Origin: Planctomycetota bacterium
GTDB lineage: Bacteria; Planctomycetota; Planctomycetia; Pirellulales; Pirellulaceae
Direction of reading: 5' to 3'
Assembly: GCA_029259935.1 (NCBI GenBank)
Contig: JAJDEH010000219.1
Coordinates: 1-33,639, forward strand
Length of the DNA: 33,639 nucleotides
The translations under genes and the position numbers were made by a program. Within the stretch, counting starts at the first letter, position 1. The number at the start of each line of letters is the position of its first letter. Below are positions 1 to 8,663 of the stretch, piece by piece. The notes beneath the pieces were generated by a model. The model worked only from the letters and a program-made list of their open reading frames with translations, was not told the DNA's origin and did not search any database.

Positions 1-100
1 TAGCTGGGGGTAATGCTGACCAACGCGGCACTTGCCCTATCCAAATAGGCGACCGCCAACCGCCCCATCGTAACCCCTCGACTAACGTCAAGGGCTCGCC
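1..100 (-). repeat. 116-bp palindromic REP-like element, copy 1 (cut by window edge)
   Basis: On the minus strand this starts with GGCGAGCC and a hairpin (arms at 76-82 and 87-93 around a TAAC loop, GTTA on the minus strand). It runs to the middle of a second hairpin, where the window begins. The missing 16 bases would restore the 116 bp length of the two complete copies at 8473-8588 and 13148-13263. It lies just beyond the stop codon of the neighbouring minus-strand gene. One arm has a G-T wobble, so pairing is kept despite a base change relative to copy 2. Confidence 0.8.
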
Positions 101-117
101 GGTCTTGTAAGAGATCG

Positions 118-2304
118 CTACGGCCTCTCGTCCGGTTTCCCTGGCAACGGCAAGGCAGGAGGCGACCGGAAAACGATCGTTCCTTCGTCCGCCATCTGTT
201 GCCAACGGCGAACGCTTTGTGAGCGTCGAGCTTCGGTTTGTTGTGGCTGATAGAGCTTGGTCAGCCCCGTGATTCGCTTCAGGTTGATGTAAGCCAGCAC
301 TCGGTAATCAAGCGAATCGTGACTCAAATAGGCGACCAACTTCGGCGCTTCCGCGGGTAATCCCTCTGGTCCAACGCCCACCAACAGGCGGTACAGTTCG
401 GCTCCGTGGTCGCCTCGCATTCGCTCAAAGGCCGTCCGCATTTGGGCCGCCGACTCGGGTCCGCGCGCCAACGCGTCTTGTGCGGTGTCGTAGCTCAGTT
501 CCCAAAAGGCTTTCACTTGCGGATCGCCCATCAGGCTCACAAAGGACTCGTGCCGGCCGAGATAGCTCAAGCAGCGCGAAGCCAACGCTCGGATTTCAAA
601 TCGATCATCGGTCACCTTTTCTTCCAGCGACACCAACAGCGGCCGTTCGAGGTCGATCTGTCGTTCTAGCACTTCCGAAGCCGTTTGATCGATGCCGCGG
701 ATGTCTGGATTGGCGATCCATGCGGCGGTGTCGGCCGCCACCATGACGCCCGGCTGTTCATCCACCAGCACATGCACTTGGCCGGCGTTAATTTCGTAGG
801 GTTCGTCTTCCTGCCACTGAATCATGCCTTGGACGGCGGTAATCTGAACGATCGTATTCAGTTTCCCTTCTTCGGGATCGACGCCGGGCATCCGATGGTA
901 ACGGACCTCGACCGCGACCACCGCATCGGCATTCGCCAGCTTGGCGATTCCTTGTCGTCCCGCCAGATTCAAGTGAATCTCCGTTCCCACGCGGCCCACG
1001 GTCGAAAAGATGGCTCGGCCGTAATCCACCGTCAGATTCGGGAATCCGCCTTCGTCGGGCGAACTCAATTCGACCAGCGCGGGACCCACCAGCTTGACTT
1101 GAACGTCCGGCGTCATGGCCAGACGGGGCCGGTAAGTCGGCGGCACCAGCAGGCGATTGCCGGCCAGCAGCGGGGCGTCCGTCGGAAGTCGCACCCAGGC
1201 TTCTCCGTCAAATCGGGCGATGACTTGGTTCTCGGAAATATGCCTTCCAACATCGGAGACCGTGGCGGGACTTGGAATGGGGCGAACCGGCACGGGTCTG
1301 GGGGCGGGACGTGTGGGGGCGGAACCTGGAGCCTTATCTTCCGAGGTTCCGCTTCCCTTGGGGGCGGGCGGACCGTCGACAGTAATCGTGGTTTTCGGAG
1401 TTGTTACGCCGGGAATGGGACTAGGCTCGGGCGGGTCGTCGCCGCTCCCATCACGCTTGTCGCCAGTCGGCTCCGGCGAAGTGACACCGCTTGTCGCCGA
1501 ATCGTCGCCGCCGGGATTTACATCAGCGACCGGACCGGAGCTCGTGTCCGTTGAAGTTGCGTCCACCGCGGGCGCTGGTTTCACGGTGCTTGTGGATTCG
1601 CCAGACGTTTCGGGACGCGTGCCTTCCGCCGGCGCGTTGCCGCCGCCGAACATCGACGTCAGTCGCTCGGGCCCAATGGCAAAGAACGCACCCGCGGTGA
1701 TCAAAAATACCAGCAGAGCGGTGATCAGCAGAGGCACCAGCCGCCGTCTGGACGAGACCGCCATGTAGTCCGGCAAATCGGGCAGCCCGACTTTTTCCTC
1801 GGTTGGCTTTTTCTCGATCTTCTTTCCGCCGTCCTCGTCGGCCACGGGTGGCGGAGGCGGCTCGTTGGCGTCCGCGGCCTCTTGGCCCTTCTCTTCCGCC
1901 GATTCTGGAGGTGCGACGGGTAATGATCCCACGTCGTAAATCCGGTCACGCATCGCCGGCGGAACGTCGGCCGGCTCTCCCAGCACGAGCGTCAAAACTT
2001 GATGACAGGACGCCACTTCCGCCAAATGAACATCGGATTCGAGGCAAACTTTCTCAAAATCGGGCACCCGTTCCGGCGACAGCGTGCTATCCAGATACTC
2101 GGCCACGGTATTCGGATCGAGCCCCATTCCCTTGCCCGCTAGCTTCGGCGCGCCCAAGCGGAGCTTCCGGGCCGAGTTACGAATCCGATGGACCAAACCA
2201 CTGGCGAATTCACTGGATTCGATCTTCTCGCTCAAGTCTTCCGCATCGGCCGGTTCGAGCACGTCATCCAAAAAGGCAAGCATGGTTCGCAACGTGAGTC
2301 GCAT
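118..2304 (-). CDS. Membrane protein with planctomycete N-terminal domain and FecR-like C-terminal region
   Basis: A 728-residue protein, family not named with certainty. Residues 1-125 form a helical cytoplasmic domain with a conserved-looking stretch, LDPNTVAEYLD near 62-72 and a CLESDVHLAEVASCHQ segment at 87-102. This resembles the zinc-finger/anti-sigma-like N-termini seen in planctomycete membrane proteins, though I see no clear full zinc ligand set. A low-complexity Pro/Glu linker (130-180) leads to one transmembrane helix at about 189-210, then a long Thr/Pro/Ser/Gly linker (about 220-345). The C-terminal part (about 350-560) is beta-rich and resembles a FecR-type sensor domain; the last 160 residues look helical. 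The upstream AAAGGG, 8 bases before the ATG, supports the start. A role in cell-surface signalling is an inference from architecture. Confidence 0.75.
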   Translation of the reverse strand: MRLTLRTMLAFLDDVLEPADAEDLSEKIESSEFASGLVHRIRNSARKLRLGAPKLAGKGMGLDPNTVAEYLDSTLSPERVPDFEKVCLESDVHLAEVASCHQVLTLVLGEPADVPPAMRDRIYDVGSLPVAPPESAEEKGQEAADANEPPPPPVADEDGGKKIEKKPTEEKVGLPDLPDYMAVSSRRRLVPLLITALLVFLITAGAFFAIGPERLTSMFGGGNAPAEGTRPETSGESTSTVKPAPAVDATSTDTSSGPVADVNPGGDDSATSGVTSPEPTGDKRDGSGDDPPEPSPIPGVTTPKTTITVDGPPAPKGSGTSEDKAPGSAPTRPAPRPVPVRPIPSPATVSDVGRHISENQVIARFDGEAWVRLPTDAPLLAGNRLLVPPTYRPRLAMTPDVQVKLVGPALVELSSPDEGGFPNLTVDYGRAIFSTVGRVGTEIHLNLAGRQGIAKLANADAVVAVEVRYHRMPGVDPEEGKLNTIVQITAVQGMIQWQEDEPYEINAGQVHVLVDEQPGVMVAADTAAWIANPDIRGIDQTASEVLERQIDLERPLLVSLEEKVTDDRFEIRALASRCLSYLGRHESFVSLMGDPQVKAFWELSYDTAQDALARGPESAAQMRTAFERMRGDHGAELYRLLVGVGPEGLPAEAPKLVAYLSHDSLDYRVLAYINLKRITGLTKLYQPQQTEARRSQSVRRWQQMADEGTIVFRSPPALPLPGKPDERP

Positions 2305-2672
2305 CGGAAAACCCTTTCACAGCAAGATCTTAACCGCTGGCGAATGTCGAAAATTGATCGCCGCGTGAGGCACGAAACTAGCCCTCTGTTGAAATAGTGA
2401 CAACGGCGCGGCGAATTCGTACAGAAAAACCAAGATTTTCCAAGCCCGGCCACCAACTGTCCGCTCTCTTTCCCGGCGGGAGTCAGAGGGGGTCGCTTGC
2501 GAGTGCCGCACGGAACATATTAGAGACTTGTTCAGATGCTCTTTCCCAATTGTGGTGCGGCCGTCTCGGCTGCAACGGGCAGGCGGGACGCCCGCACCAC
2601 AAGACCACAAAATAAAACCTATCCAACACCCCGCTGACTAAGCGGCTTTCAATCACTACTAACGAGAAACAG
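2305..2672. other. Intergenic region between divergent genes
   Basis: This 368-bp spacer separates the minus-strand membrane protein from the plus-strand PIG-L gene, so it should hold promoters for both. The only structure I can support is the inverted repeat at 2552-2600. No open frame here looks like a gene, and no clear sigma-70 promoter stands out. Confidence 0.5.
2552..2600. repeat. Imperfect inverted repeat (long hairpin)
   Basis: The outer arms GTGGTGCGG (2552-2560) and CCGCACCAC (2592-2600) are perfect complements. Pairing continues inward with a few mismatches for about 22 bases per arm, leaving a very short loop. It lies in the spacer before the PIG-L gene. It could be a solitary palindromic repeat or a strong hairpin, but there is no T-run for an intrinsic terminator. 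Confidence 0.65.
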
Positions 2673-3365
2673 ATGGCCAAGACGATTCTCGGTATCGGCG
2701 CGCACTATGACGATTGCGTTTACGGAATTCCCGGCATCCTGCTGAGCGCGGTTCGCAAGAATCATCGCGTCGTGATTCTCTCGTTGATCGGCGATTACAG
2801 CGATTGGAAGCCGGCGCGGGGCCGTGCGAAGGAGATCGTCGAAGGCACGGTCCGAATTTGCAGGGACTACGGCGTCGAGCATCGGTTACTCGACTTCGCA
2901 TCGATGCGATTCGACGTCAACGACGAATCGAAGCGAGCCGTCGCCGAGGCCGTGGCCAAGATCGGTCCCGATGTCGCCTTTACTCTGTGGCCGCATGACC
3001 AGCACGCCGACCACGAAGTTGCCTCGCAACTTAGCAAGATCGCTTTGCGGCATGGCGACCGCATGCTGGAACCGGGCCGCGCGTTCAAGCGCCCTAGCAG
3101 GATCTACCAGTACGACAACGGGCCACGTCATACGATCGGCTTTGAACCGAACACGCATGTTGACATCACCGACGACTGGCCGCGCGCCATTGAATGGCTG
3201 GGGCGACTGATGGCATTGGTCCGCGACGAAAAGTACGACCCGACGAATCTGGACGGTGCCCAGCGAGGGAAAGAGGCACTAGCCCGGTACCGCGGCAGCG
3301 CCAGCGGAGTGAAGTATGCCGAAGCACTTCGCTCTTCAACCGCCTATCCGGTGGAAATTCTTTAA
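2673..3365 (+). CDS. PIG-L family (LmbE-like) zinc-dependent deacetylase
   Basis: A 230-residue protein matching the PIG-L/LmbE fold in length and motifs. The N-terminal GIGAHYDD (residues 8-14) corresponds to the family's metal-binding AHPDD, with His11 and Asp14 as ligands; the usual Pro is Tyr here. The second metal motif PHDQHADH (107-114) provides the downstream His/Asp residues. Family members hydrolyse N-acetyl groups from amino sugars such as GlcNAc conjugates, but the substrate here cannot be told. No signal peptide is seen, so it is probably cytoplasmic. The start follows a weak purine stretch (GAGAAAC). The next gene starts about 155 bp downstream, so shared transcription is possible but not shown. 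Confidence 0.85.
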   Translation: MAKTILGIGAHYDDCVYGIPGILLSAVRKNHRVVILSLIGDYSDWKPARGRAKEIVEGTVRICRDYGVEHRLLDFASMRFDVNDESKRAVAEAVAKIGPDVAFTLWPHDQHADHEVASQLSKIALRHGDRMLEPGRAFKRPSRIYQYDNGPRHTIGFEPNTHVDITDDWPRAIEWLGRLMALVRDEKYDPTNLDGAQRGKEALARYRGSASGVKYAEALRSSTAYPVEIL

Positions 3366-3519
3366 GGCGAGGAACTGATTGCGCGTCCGCCGCGGGCCTC
3401 GTCCCGATCGATGTGATCACACCGTCCGACCGTGGCAAAAAGGTGGAAGCCGCCGCGCGCAAAAGCTAAACTGCATTGATCAAGCAACTCAAACTTACCG
3501 CATCAGCGAAGGCGATACG

Positions 3520-4929
3520 ATGAAAAGGAAATCAACCTGGGCACGTGTATTCGCGGCGGGATTTGTTGCGTGGTTGGTCGGCTCGTTCGCCGCCGCCGAT
3601 CAGCAACAACCGGCTGCTCCGTTTGTCTTGGGCTATGCCAATAAGTTGAGTTGTGTGCCCGGCGAGGAAATCTCGTTTCACCTTTCCAGCAGCGGGACGA
3701 CCGCGGGCATCGTGATCCAGCGCCAAGGGGCCAGCAATGAAACCGTTTTTGAAAAGCCGGACATCGCCTGCGCGGCGCATCTGATTCCCGATCGTGCGTC
3801 GTCGCATGGCTGCAACTGGCCGGCCGCATACACCCTGAAGATCCCGAAAGATTGGAAGAGCGGCTGTTACATCGCCACGTTGACAATCAAAGATGGCGAC
3901 AAAGCGGCTCGCGGCACGATTCTGTTCGTGGTCCGCTCGGCGAATCCCGGCAAGGAGACGCGCATTCTTCTGCAACTGTCGACGAACACTTACAACGCGT
4001 ACACGAATTGGGGCGGCCACAGTCTTTACTCGTACCACGATCGCGACGAGCTGCAAGGGCATCGCGTGTCGTTCAACCGCCCGTTGAAAAGCCAGTATGC
4101 CAATTGGGAATTGCCGTTTGTCCGCTGGGCCGAATCGAACGGCTATGTGATTGATTATGCCGTCAACAGCGATCTGGAATTTCACCCGGAGATACTGCAG
4201 CACTACCGGCTGGTTTTAAGCGTCGGGCACGACGAGTATTGGTCGTCGCCGATGCGGGATCATTTGGAAAAGTACATCGCCGACGGCGGCAACGTGGCCT
4301 TCTTCAGCGGCAACACTTGTTGCTGGCAAGTGCGGAGCGAAGACGAGGGCCGCGCGTTGACCTGTTGGAAACAGTGGTACAACGTCGATCCGCTCTACCG
4401 GCAGGGGAATCACAAACTGCTCGGCACCTTGTGGAGCCATCATCTGGTCGAGCGGCCGGAGAACCAGTTGACCGGCGTTGGATTCCTATGGGGCGGCTAT
4501 CACCGCAGCCATGGACAGTTCATGGACGGTCCGGCGTCGTTCCGTGTCCACCGCCCGGATCACTGGCTGTTCAAGGGAACCGACCTCAAACGCGACGGCC
4601 GTTTCGGCGGCAAGGACACAATTGTCGGCTACGAGTGCGACGGCTGCGAAATGACCTGGAAACACGGCCTTCCTTTTCCGACTCATCGGGACGGCACGCC
4701 GGAATCATTCACCATCCTCGCCACTTGTCCCGCGCGCTGGGCTCCCGGCGACTGCTACTGGTACGACCGGTTTCCCAAAGACCGTGAAGGAGCGGCCGTG
4801 CTGGGCGTGTACACTCGCGGCGGAACCGTGGTCACCACCGGCACGACCGATTGGGCTCATGGCCTGCGCGGCAAGGACCCAGCCGTCACGCGCATCACCC
4901 GCAACATCCTCGATCGCCTTTCGCATTAG
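3520..4929 (+). CDS. Exported protein with dimethylformamidase large-subunit-like C-terminal domain
   Basis: I chose the ATG at 3520, 469 residues. The open frame extends upstream to 3379, but the added residues are Arg-rich and unlike a protein start, whereas MKRKSTWARVFAAGFVAWLV reads as a signal peptide with cleavage near residue 26. Residues about 32-140 look like an Ig-like beta domain. Residues 145-469 resemble the C-terminal domain of N,N-dimethylformamidase large subunit: the stretches NTYNAYTNWGG (156-166), SVGHDEYW (234-241) and FFSGNTCCWQ (261-270) are the recognisable core. In characterised enzymes this domain carries a mononuclear iron site, but I cannot assign the ligands here. 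An amide hydrolase or carbohydrate-active role in the periplasm is possible; the substrate is unknown. Confidence 0.75.
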   Translation: MKRKSTWARVFAAGFVAWLVGSFAAADQQQPAAPFVLGYANKLSCVPGEEISFHLSSSGTTAGIVIQRQGASNETVFEKPDIACAAHLIPDRASSHGCNWPAAYTLKIPKDWKSGCYIATLTIKDGDKAARGTILFVVRSANPGKETRILLQLSTNTYNAYTNWGGHSLYSYHDRDELQGHRVSFNRPLKSQYANWELPFVRWAESNGYVIDYAVNSDLEFHPEILQHYRLVLSVGHDEYWSSPMRDHLEKYIADGGNVAFFSGNTCCWQVRSEDEGRALTCWKQWYNVDPLYRQGNHKLLGTLWSHHLVERPENQLTGVGFLWGGYHRSHGQFMDGPASFRVHRPDHWLFKGTDLKRDGRFGGKDTIVGYECDGCEMTWKHGLPFPTHRDGTPESFTILATCPARWAPGDCYWYDRFPKDREGAAVLGVYTRGGTVVTTGTTDWAHGLRGKDPAVTRITRNILDRLSH

Positions 4930-4960
4930 ACCAAGCGGTTAACAGCCTGTTGAAAAAAGA

Positions 4961-5058
4961 GTCGGCCGGACCGAGGAGCGAAGCGACGATGTTCCGGCAT
5001 CCACAATTTCATTGAAAAACTGGATTGCCGGAGCGGCGCTTCGCTTGATCCGGCCTAC
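4961..5058. repeat. 98-bp REP pair with GTAG-type heads, copy 1
   Basis: Two hairpins face each other. The left one begins GTCGGCCGGACC and closes with GTTCCGGC. The right one, read on the minus strand, begins GTAGGCCGGATC and closes with CTCCGGC. Each stem is GCCGGA pairing with TCCGGC, and the sequence is closely matched by 23770-23867. A conserved tetranucleotide next to a hairpin, in two inverted units, is the classic layout of a BIME. It fills most of the spacer before the DUF4838 gene. Confidence 0.8.
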
Positions 5059-5124
5059 ACCTGCACCCGTTCTTCCGTCCAATATCCTGCCCAGTAACTC
5101 ACCTCGATACGGATAATAAGCTCG

Positions 5125-8100
5125 ATGATGAAAAACGTGCACTTGCTCCTCTCTTTCGTTCTTGCTCTGCAAGCGGTTCCAGCGACCGCCGCTGACGTCT
5201 TCATCATCGAAGACGGCCAGCCGCGCGCGGAGATTGTGATCGCCGACAAGCCGCCAAGGACGACTCGCCTAGCGGCCCAGGAGCTACAGACATACCTCGA
5301 AAAAATATCCGGCGCCAAGCTGAACATCGTGACCAAGCCCAGCAGCAAGGTTCCCGTTAGCATTTTCGTCGGCAGCGGCTCGCACACGGAAAAGCTGGGC
5401 ATCACCGCTGAAGGGCTCAAGCACGGCGCTTACCGCATTGCCTCCGGCGACAACTGGCTTGTACTGATCGGCGATGACACGAACTTCACGCCCATCGAGC
5501 CGTGGCCGCGCAGCAACAACGACATTGCCAGCGGTAAGATGCAGCAGGCGTGGAACGAGATCACCGGCGAACATTGGGGTTACCCGCATTCGCAACTTCG
5601 CAAGCACTACACCGGTCCCACGGGGCTGTTCGGGACGCCGAACGAGCAACTCGTTGATAAAAACGGCAACGTAAATGTTTGGGGCTTCGACGAACGCGGG
5701 TCGTTCAATGCGGTCTGCGGGTTCCTGCGCGGCCTCGGCGTGCGCTGGTATATGCCGGGCGAAATGGGCGAAATCGTCCCCAAGATGAAAACGATCATCC
5801 TGCCGAAGATCGATCAAACCGTGCGACCGGATTTTCCGCTGCGGACCATCAACTTTCGTTTCGGCGTTTATGGGCGGGACGCCGCCATGTGGGCCATGCG
5901 GCTGGGCGTGCGGCAGCCTTACGGCCGGCAAGCCGCGCACGGCTTGCATCACATGACGCATAACGAGCACACGCTGACGAATCACCCCGAGTGGTTCGCG
6001 CTGTACGGCGGCAAGCGGCACACTCAGCCAGGGCAGCGGCTCAACCAGTTATGTTATTCGAACGAGGAATTGCTGCGGGAGACCGTTCGTTTCGTTCGCG
6101 CCCAGTTCGATCATTTCGACATGGACGTGGTCTCGGTGATGCCGCCCGACGGTTACACGGCTATTTGCCAGTGCCAGTTGTGCGCGGGCAAGGACACGCC
6201 GGACCGCGGCTATCGCGGAGCGTTTTCCGACTACGTGTGGCAGTTCGTTAACCGCGTGGCGAAGGAAGTTCGCAAAACGCATCCGGACAAACTGATTTCC
6301 AACTGCGCCTACGGAACCTACACCCAGCCGCCGCGAAACATCGACAAGTTGGAACCGAACGTGCAAGTCATCATCGTCGGCGGGCGACGGCCTACCAGCG
6401 CCGACCGCGACGAGATCCGCCAACTGCGCGAGGACTGGGCGGCCAAGACCGACAACCCGATCGAAATCTTCGAGAACTACCCCTTCACCGGCCGCGGTTT
6501 CTACCTGCCCGCCTTCATCCCCCGCGTGATGGGCGAGAGCATCAACGCGACCAAGGGCGTTTCGCGCGGCGAAGATATCTGGCTCACGATGAACTTTGGC
6601 GAGAACGCGATCGGCTACAACCATTTTCTCATTTACTTCACCGCCAGAATGTACTGGGGCGGCCAACAGCAAAACGCGGCCCGGATGTTCGACGAGTACT
6701 GCCGGCTCTTCTACGGCCCGGCCGCCGACGAGATGCGGGCGTTTTTCGCATACTGCGAGGATCATTGGCGCGACATGGAAAAGGACGCCGCCAAGGCGAA
6801 CCGCGCGCTAGAACTGTTCGCCGCCGCCAAGGCGATTCCGACCGAAGACTCGGTCCATGGCCAGCGGATCCAACTGATCGACAACTACCTCAACGGGCTG
6901 CGCAACAAGAGTGTGCAACTAGCTCAGCGGCGCGGGCCGGTTCCCCGTTTGCGGCTCGTCGGCGATCCACGGGGAGAAATCGTGATCGACGGCCGGCTCG
7001 ATGACGTTCCATGGAAAAAATGTCCCGTCGCATCGACGGGCCAAATGCGCGAATTGCAAACCGGCCGCCAACCGATCTACGGCACGGCGATCAAAACCGC
7101 TTGGATCGGCAACAATCTCTATTTCGCGATTCACTGTGAGGATCATCCGGGCGAAAAGCCGAACATCGCCACCACAAAAAATGAGGATCAGGCCATTTGG
7201 TATGGCGACGTCGTGGAAATCCTGCTCGAAACCGAATCGCACAGTTACTACCAAATCGCCGTCAATCCAGCCGGCGCTCTGATCGACCTCGACCGTGGCG
7301 CGGACAAAAACGGCTGGTTCCGCTGGTCGTCACAGGCCGAGGTCACGACGCACGTAGCCGACGACCACTGGACCGTCGAGATTCGCATCCCCGTCGTGCG
7401 GGACGAAAACGACCCGCTACATCAAGTCATCGGCCACAAGCCGACAAAGAGTTTGCCGTGGCACATCAACCTGTGCCGCCAGCGGATTCGCGAAAACGGC
7501 TCGGAGTATTCCGCCTTTTCGCCAACAGCAACGGCCGGCTTTCACAAGCCGATGAAGTTCGCGCACTTCTATCGCGGCCTGTCCTATCAGTTTCCGGCGG
7601 ATGCGACGGTCACGGATTATCTAATCGCCAGCCGCGCGGCCGCCCAGTTGATGCGTGGCCGAAAATACCAAGAGGCCCTGGCCGCCTTCGTCGCGCTGTC
7701 GACTAGCAAGGACACAACGGATCTCCAAAAGGCGGTCGCCTTCGAGCAGGCCGCCCGCTGCGCACGAAGTCTCAAAGATTTCGACCGCGCCGACGAGATT
7801 GCCGAACAGATTCCCCTTCCTACCATGGCCAAAACCGCGCGCATGGAAACTCTACTGAGCCGGCGAAAGTTCGATACGCTCGTAAAGAATTACGGCGAAG
7901 AGGATTTCAGTCAGTGGCCGTTCTGGCAGGTAGGAGCCGGCGCATTCGCCCGCGGCCGAGCCTACGTGAGCCTCAAAGTGGGAGACAAGGCCGAGGCGGA
8001 TCTACGGACCGCTTTGCAATACACATCCGACCGCCGCGCGCGAACCAGCATCATGCTCATCATGGGGCAGAATCGAGAGCATCATCTGGGCGACGACGCA

Positions 8101-8424
8101 GGCGCTCTGGAAGCCTACCGGAGGAACTTCGAGTCCGCCGGAAGCATCGGCTCGGCCGAACAGTTTACCTCCGTGCAAGGCGCGGCCCGCATCCTGACCC
8201 GACAGAAAAAATTCGACCAGGCACTAGCGGCCCTCCAACGTGCCAAGATCGAAAATCTCAAAGGCCATTGGCGTCACGCCATGCTGCTGTCGCTCGGCGA
8301 TACGCTTTCCGCCGCCGGTAAGAAAGACGAAGCCCGAAAAACCTACCGCACGATCCTCGACGAGGAATCCGCCACCGCAACCCATCGCCGCCAAGCCGAA
8401 GAACGCATCGAGCAACTAAAATGA
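5125..8424 (+). CDS. Exported DUF4838 protein with CBM9-like domain and C-terminal TPR region
   Basis: A 1099-residue protein with an N-terminal signal peptide (residues 1-23, ending in ATAADV). Residues about 25-190 resemble the N-terminal domain of alpha-glucuronidase-like proteins (AAQELQTYLEKISGA). Residues about 190-600 match DUF4838, with VSVMPPDGY near 336-344 and a CxCxxC cluster at Cys348, Cys350 and Cys353. From about 606 (IVIDGRLDD) to about 812 is a carbohydrate-binding module 9-like beta domain. From about 830 to the end are helical TPR-like repeats. The layout suggests a secreted or periplasmic enzyme binding and cleaving a complex polysaccharide, as proposed for DUF4838 proteins; the reaction is not established. 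Two adjacent ATGs open the frame, and the first is used here. The fusion with TPRs is unusual. Confidence 0.82.
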   Translation: MMKNVHLLLSFVLALQAVPATAADVFIIEDGQPRAEIVIADKPPRTTRLAAQELQTYLEKISGAKLNIVTKPSSKVPVSIFVGSGSHTEKLGITAEGLKHGAYRIASGDNWLVLIGDDTNFTPIEPWPRSNNDIASGKMQQAWNEITGEHWGYPHSQLRKHYTGPTGLFGTPNEQLVDKNGNVNVWGFDERGSFNAVCGFLRGLGVRWYMPGEMGEIVPKMKTIILPKIDQTVRPDFPLRTINFRFGVYGRDAAMWAMRLGVRQPYGRQAAHGLHHMTHNEHTLTNHPEWFALYGGKRHTQPGQRLNQLCYSNEELLRETVRFVRAQFDHFDMDVVSVMPPDGYTAICQCQLCAGKDTPDRGYRGAFSDYVWQFVNRVAKEVRKTHPDKLISNCAYGTYTQPPRNIDKLEPNVQVIIVGGRRPTSADRDEIRQLREDWAAKTDNPIEIFENYPFTGRGFYLPAFIPRVMGESINATKGVSRGEDIWLTMNFGENAIGYNHFLIYFTARMYWGGQQQNAARMFDEYCRLFYGPAADEMRAFFAYCEDHWRDMEKDAAKANRALELFAAAKAIPTEDSVHGQRIQLIDNYLNGLRNKSVQLAQRRGPVPRLRLVGDPRGEIVIDGRLDDVPWKKCPVASTGQMRELQTGRQPIYGTAIKTAWIGNNLYFAIHCEDHPGEKPNIATTKNEDQAIWYGDVVEILLETESHSYYQIAVNPAGALIDLDRGADKNGWFRWSSQAEVTTHVADDHWTVEIRIPVVRDENDPLHQVIGHKPTKSLPWHINLCRQRIRENGSEYSAFSPTATAGFHKPMKFAHFYRGLSYQFPADATVTDYLIASRAAAQLMRGRKYQEALAAFVALSTSKDTTDLQKAVAFEQAARCARSLKDFDRADEIAEQIPLPTMAKTARMETLLSRRKFDTLVKNYGEEDFSQWPFWQVGAGAFARGRAYVSLKVGDKAEADLRTALQYTSDRRARTSIMLIMGQNREHHLGDDAGALEAYRRNFESAGSIGSAEQFTSVQGAARILTRQKKFDQALAALQRAKIENLKGHWRHAMLLSLGDTLSAAGKKDEARKTYRTILDEESATATHRRQAEERIEQLK

Positions 8425-8472
8425 GCCGGCGCGCGCTTCTCAACACTTCTCGGCGCACCCTCGACGATTCCG

Positions 8473-8588
8473 GGCGAGCCCTCGACGTTAGTCGAGGTGT
8501 AGCGCTGCGGCGATTGGCGGCCGCCTATTCGATTAGGCAAGTGCCGCGTGGATCAGAATTCCCCCCCAGTTAACGCTGGAGGCTCGCC
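8473..8588 (+). repeat. 116-bp palindromic REP-like element, copy 2
   Basis: Terminal inverted repeats are GGCGAGCC (8473-8480) and GGCTCGCC (8581-8588). Just inside the left end is a perfect 7-bp hairpin, CCTCGAC-GTTA-GTCGAGG (8480-8497). Inside the right end is CCAGT-TAAC-GCTGG (8566-8579). The ends are nearly identical to copy 3 while the middle varies. It sits 75 bp from the stop of the CHAT gene, in the same orientation as copy 3 on the other side. Confidence 0.88.
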
Positions 8589-8640
8589 AAATTTCTGCCT
8601 TCAACCTTCGACATTCCGTGTTCGATATTCGATATTCCGT
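8589..8640 (+). repeat. AT-rich tail shared by copies 2 and 3
   Basis: Immediately after the 116-bp element comes a pyrimidine/TTCG-rich tail with ATTCCGTG followed by TTCGATATTCGATATTC. The same tail follows copy 3 at 13264-13315. The shared sequence therefore extends to roughly 165 bp at each end of the CHAT gene. Confidence 0.7.
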
Positions 8641-8663
8641 CAGCTTGCCGAATCAATCCGCGA

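Noticed and set aside
685..1554. 289-residue plus-strand open frame
   Set aside because: It lies opposite the minus-strand membrane protein gene, is Arg/His/Gly-rich and matches no family; it is a shadow of GC-rich coding sequence.
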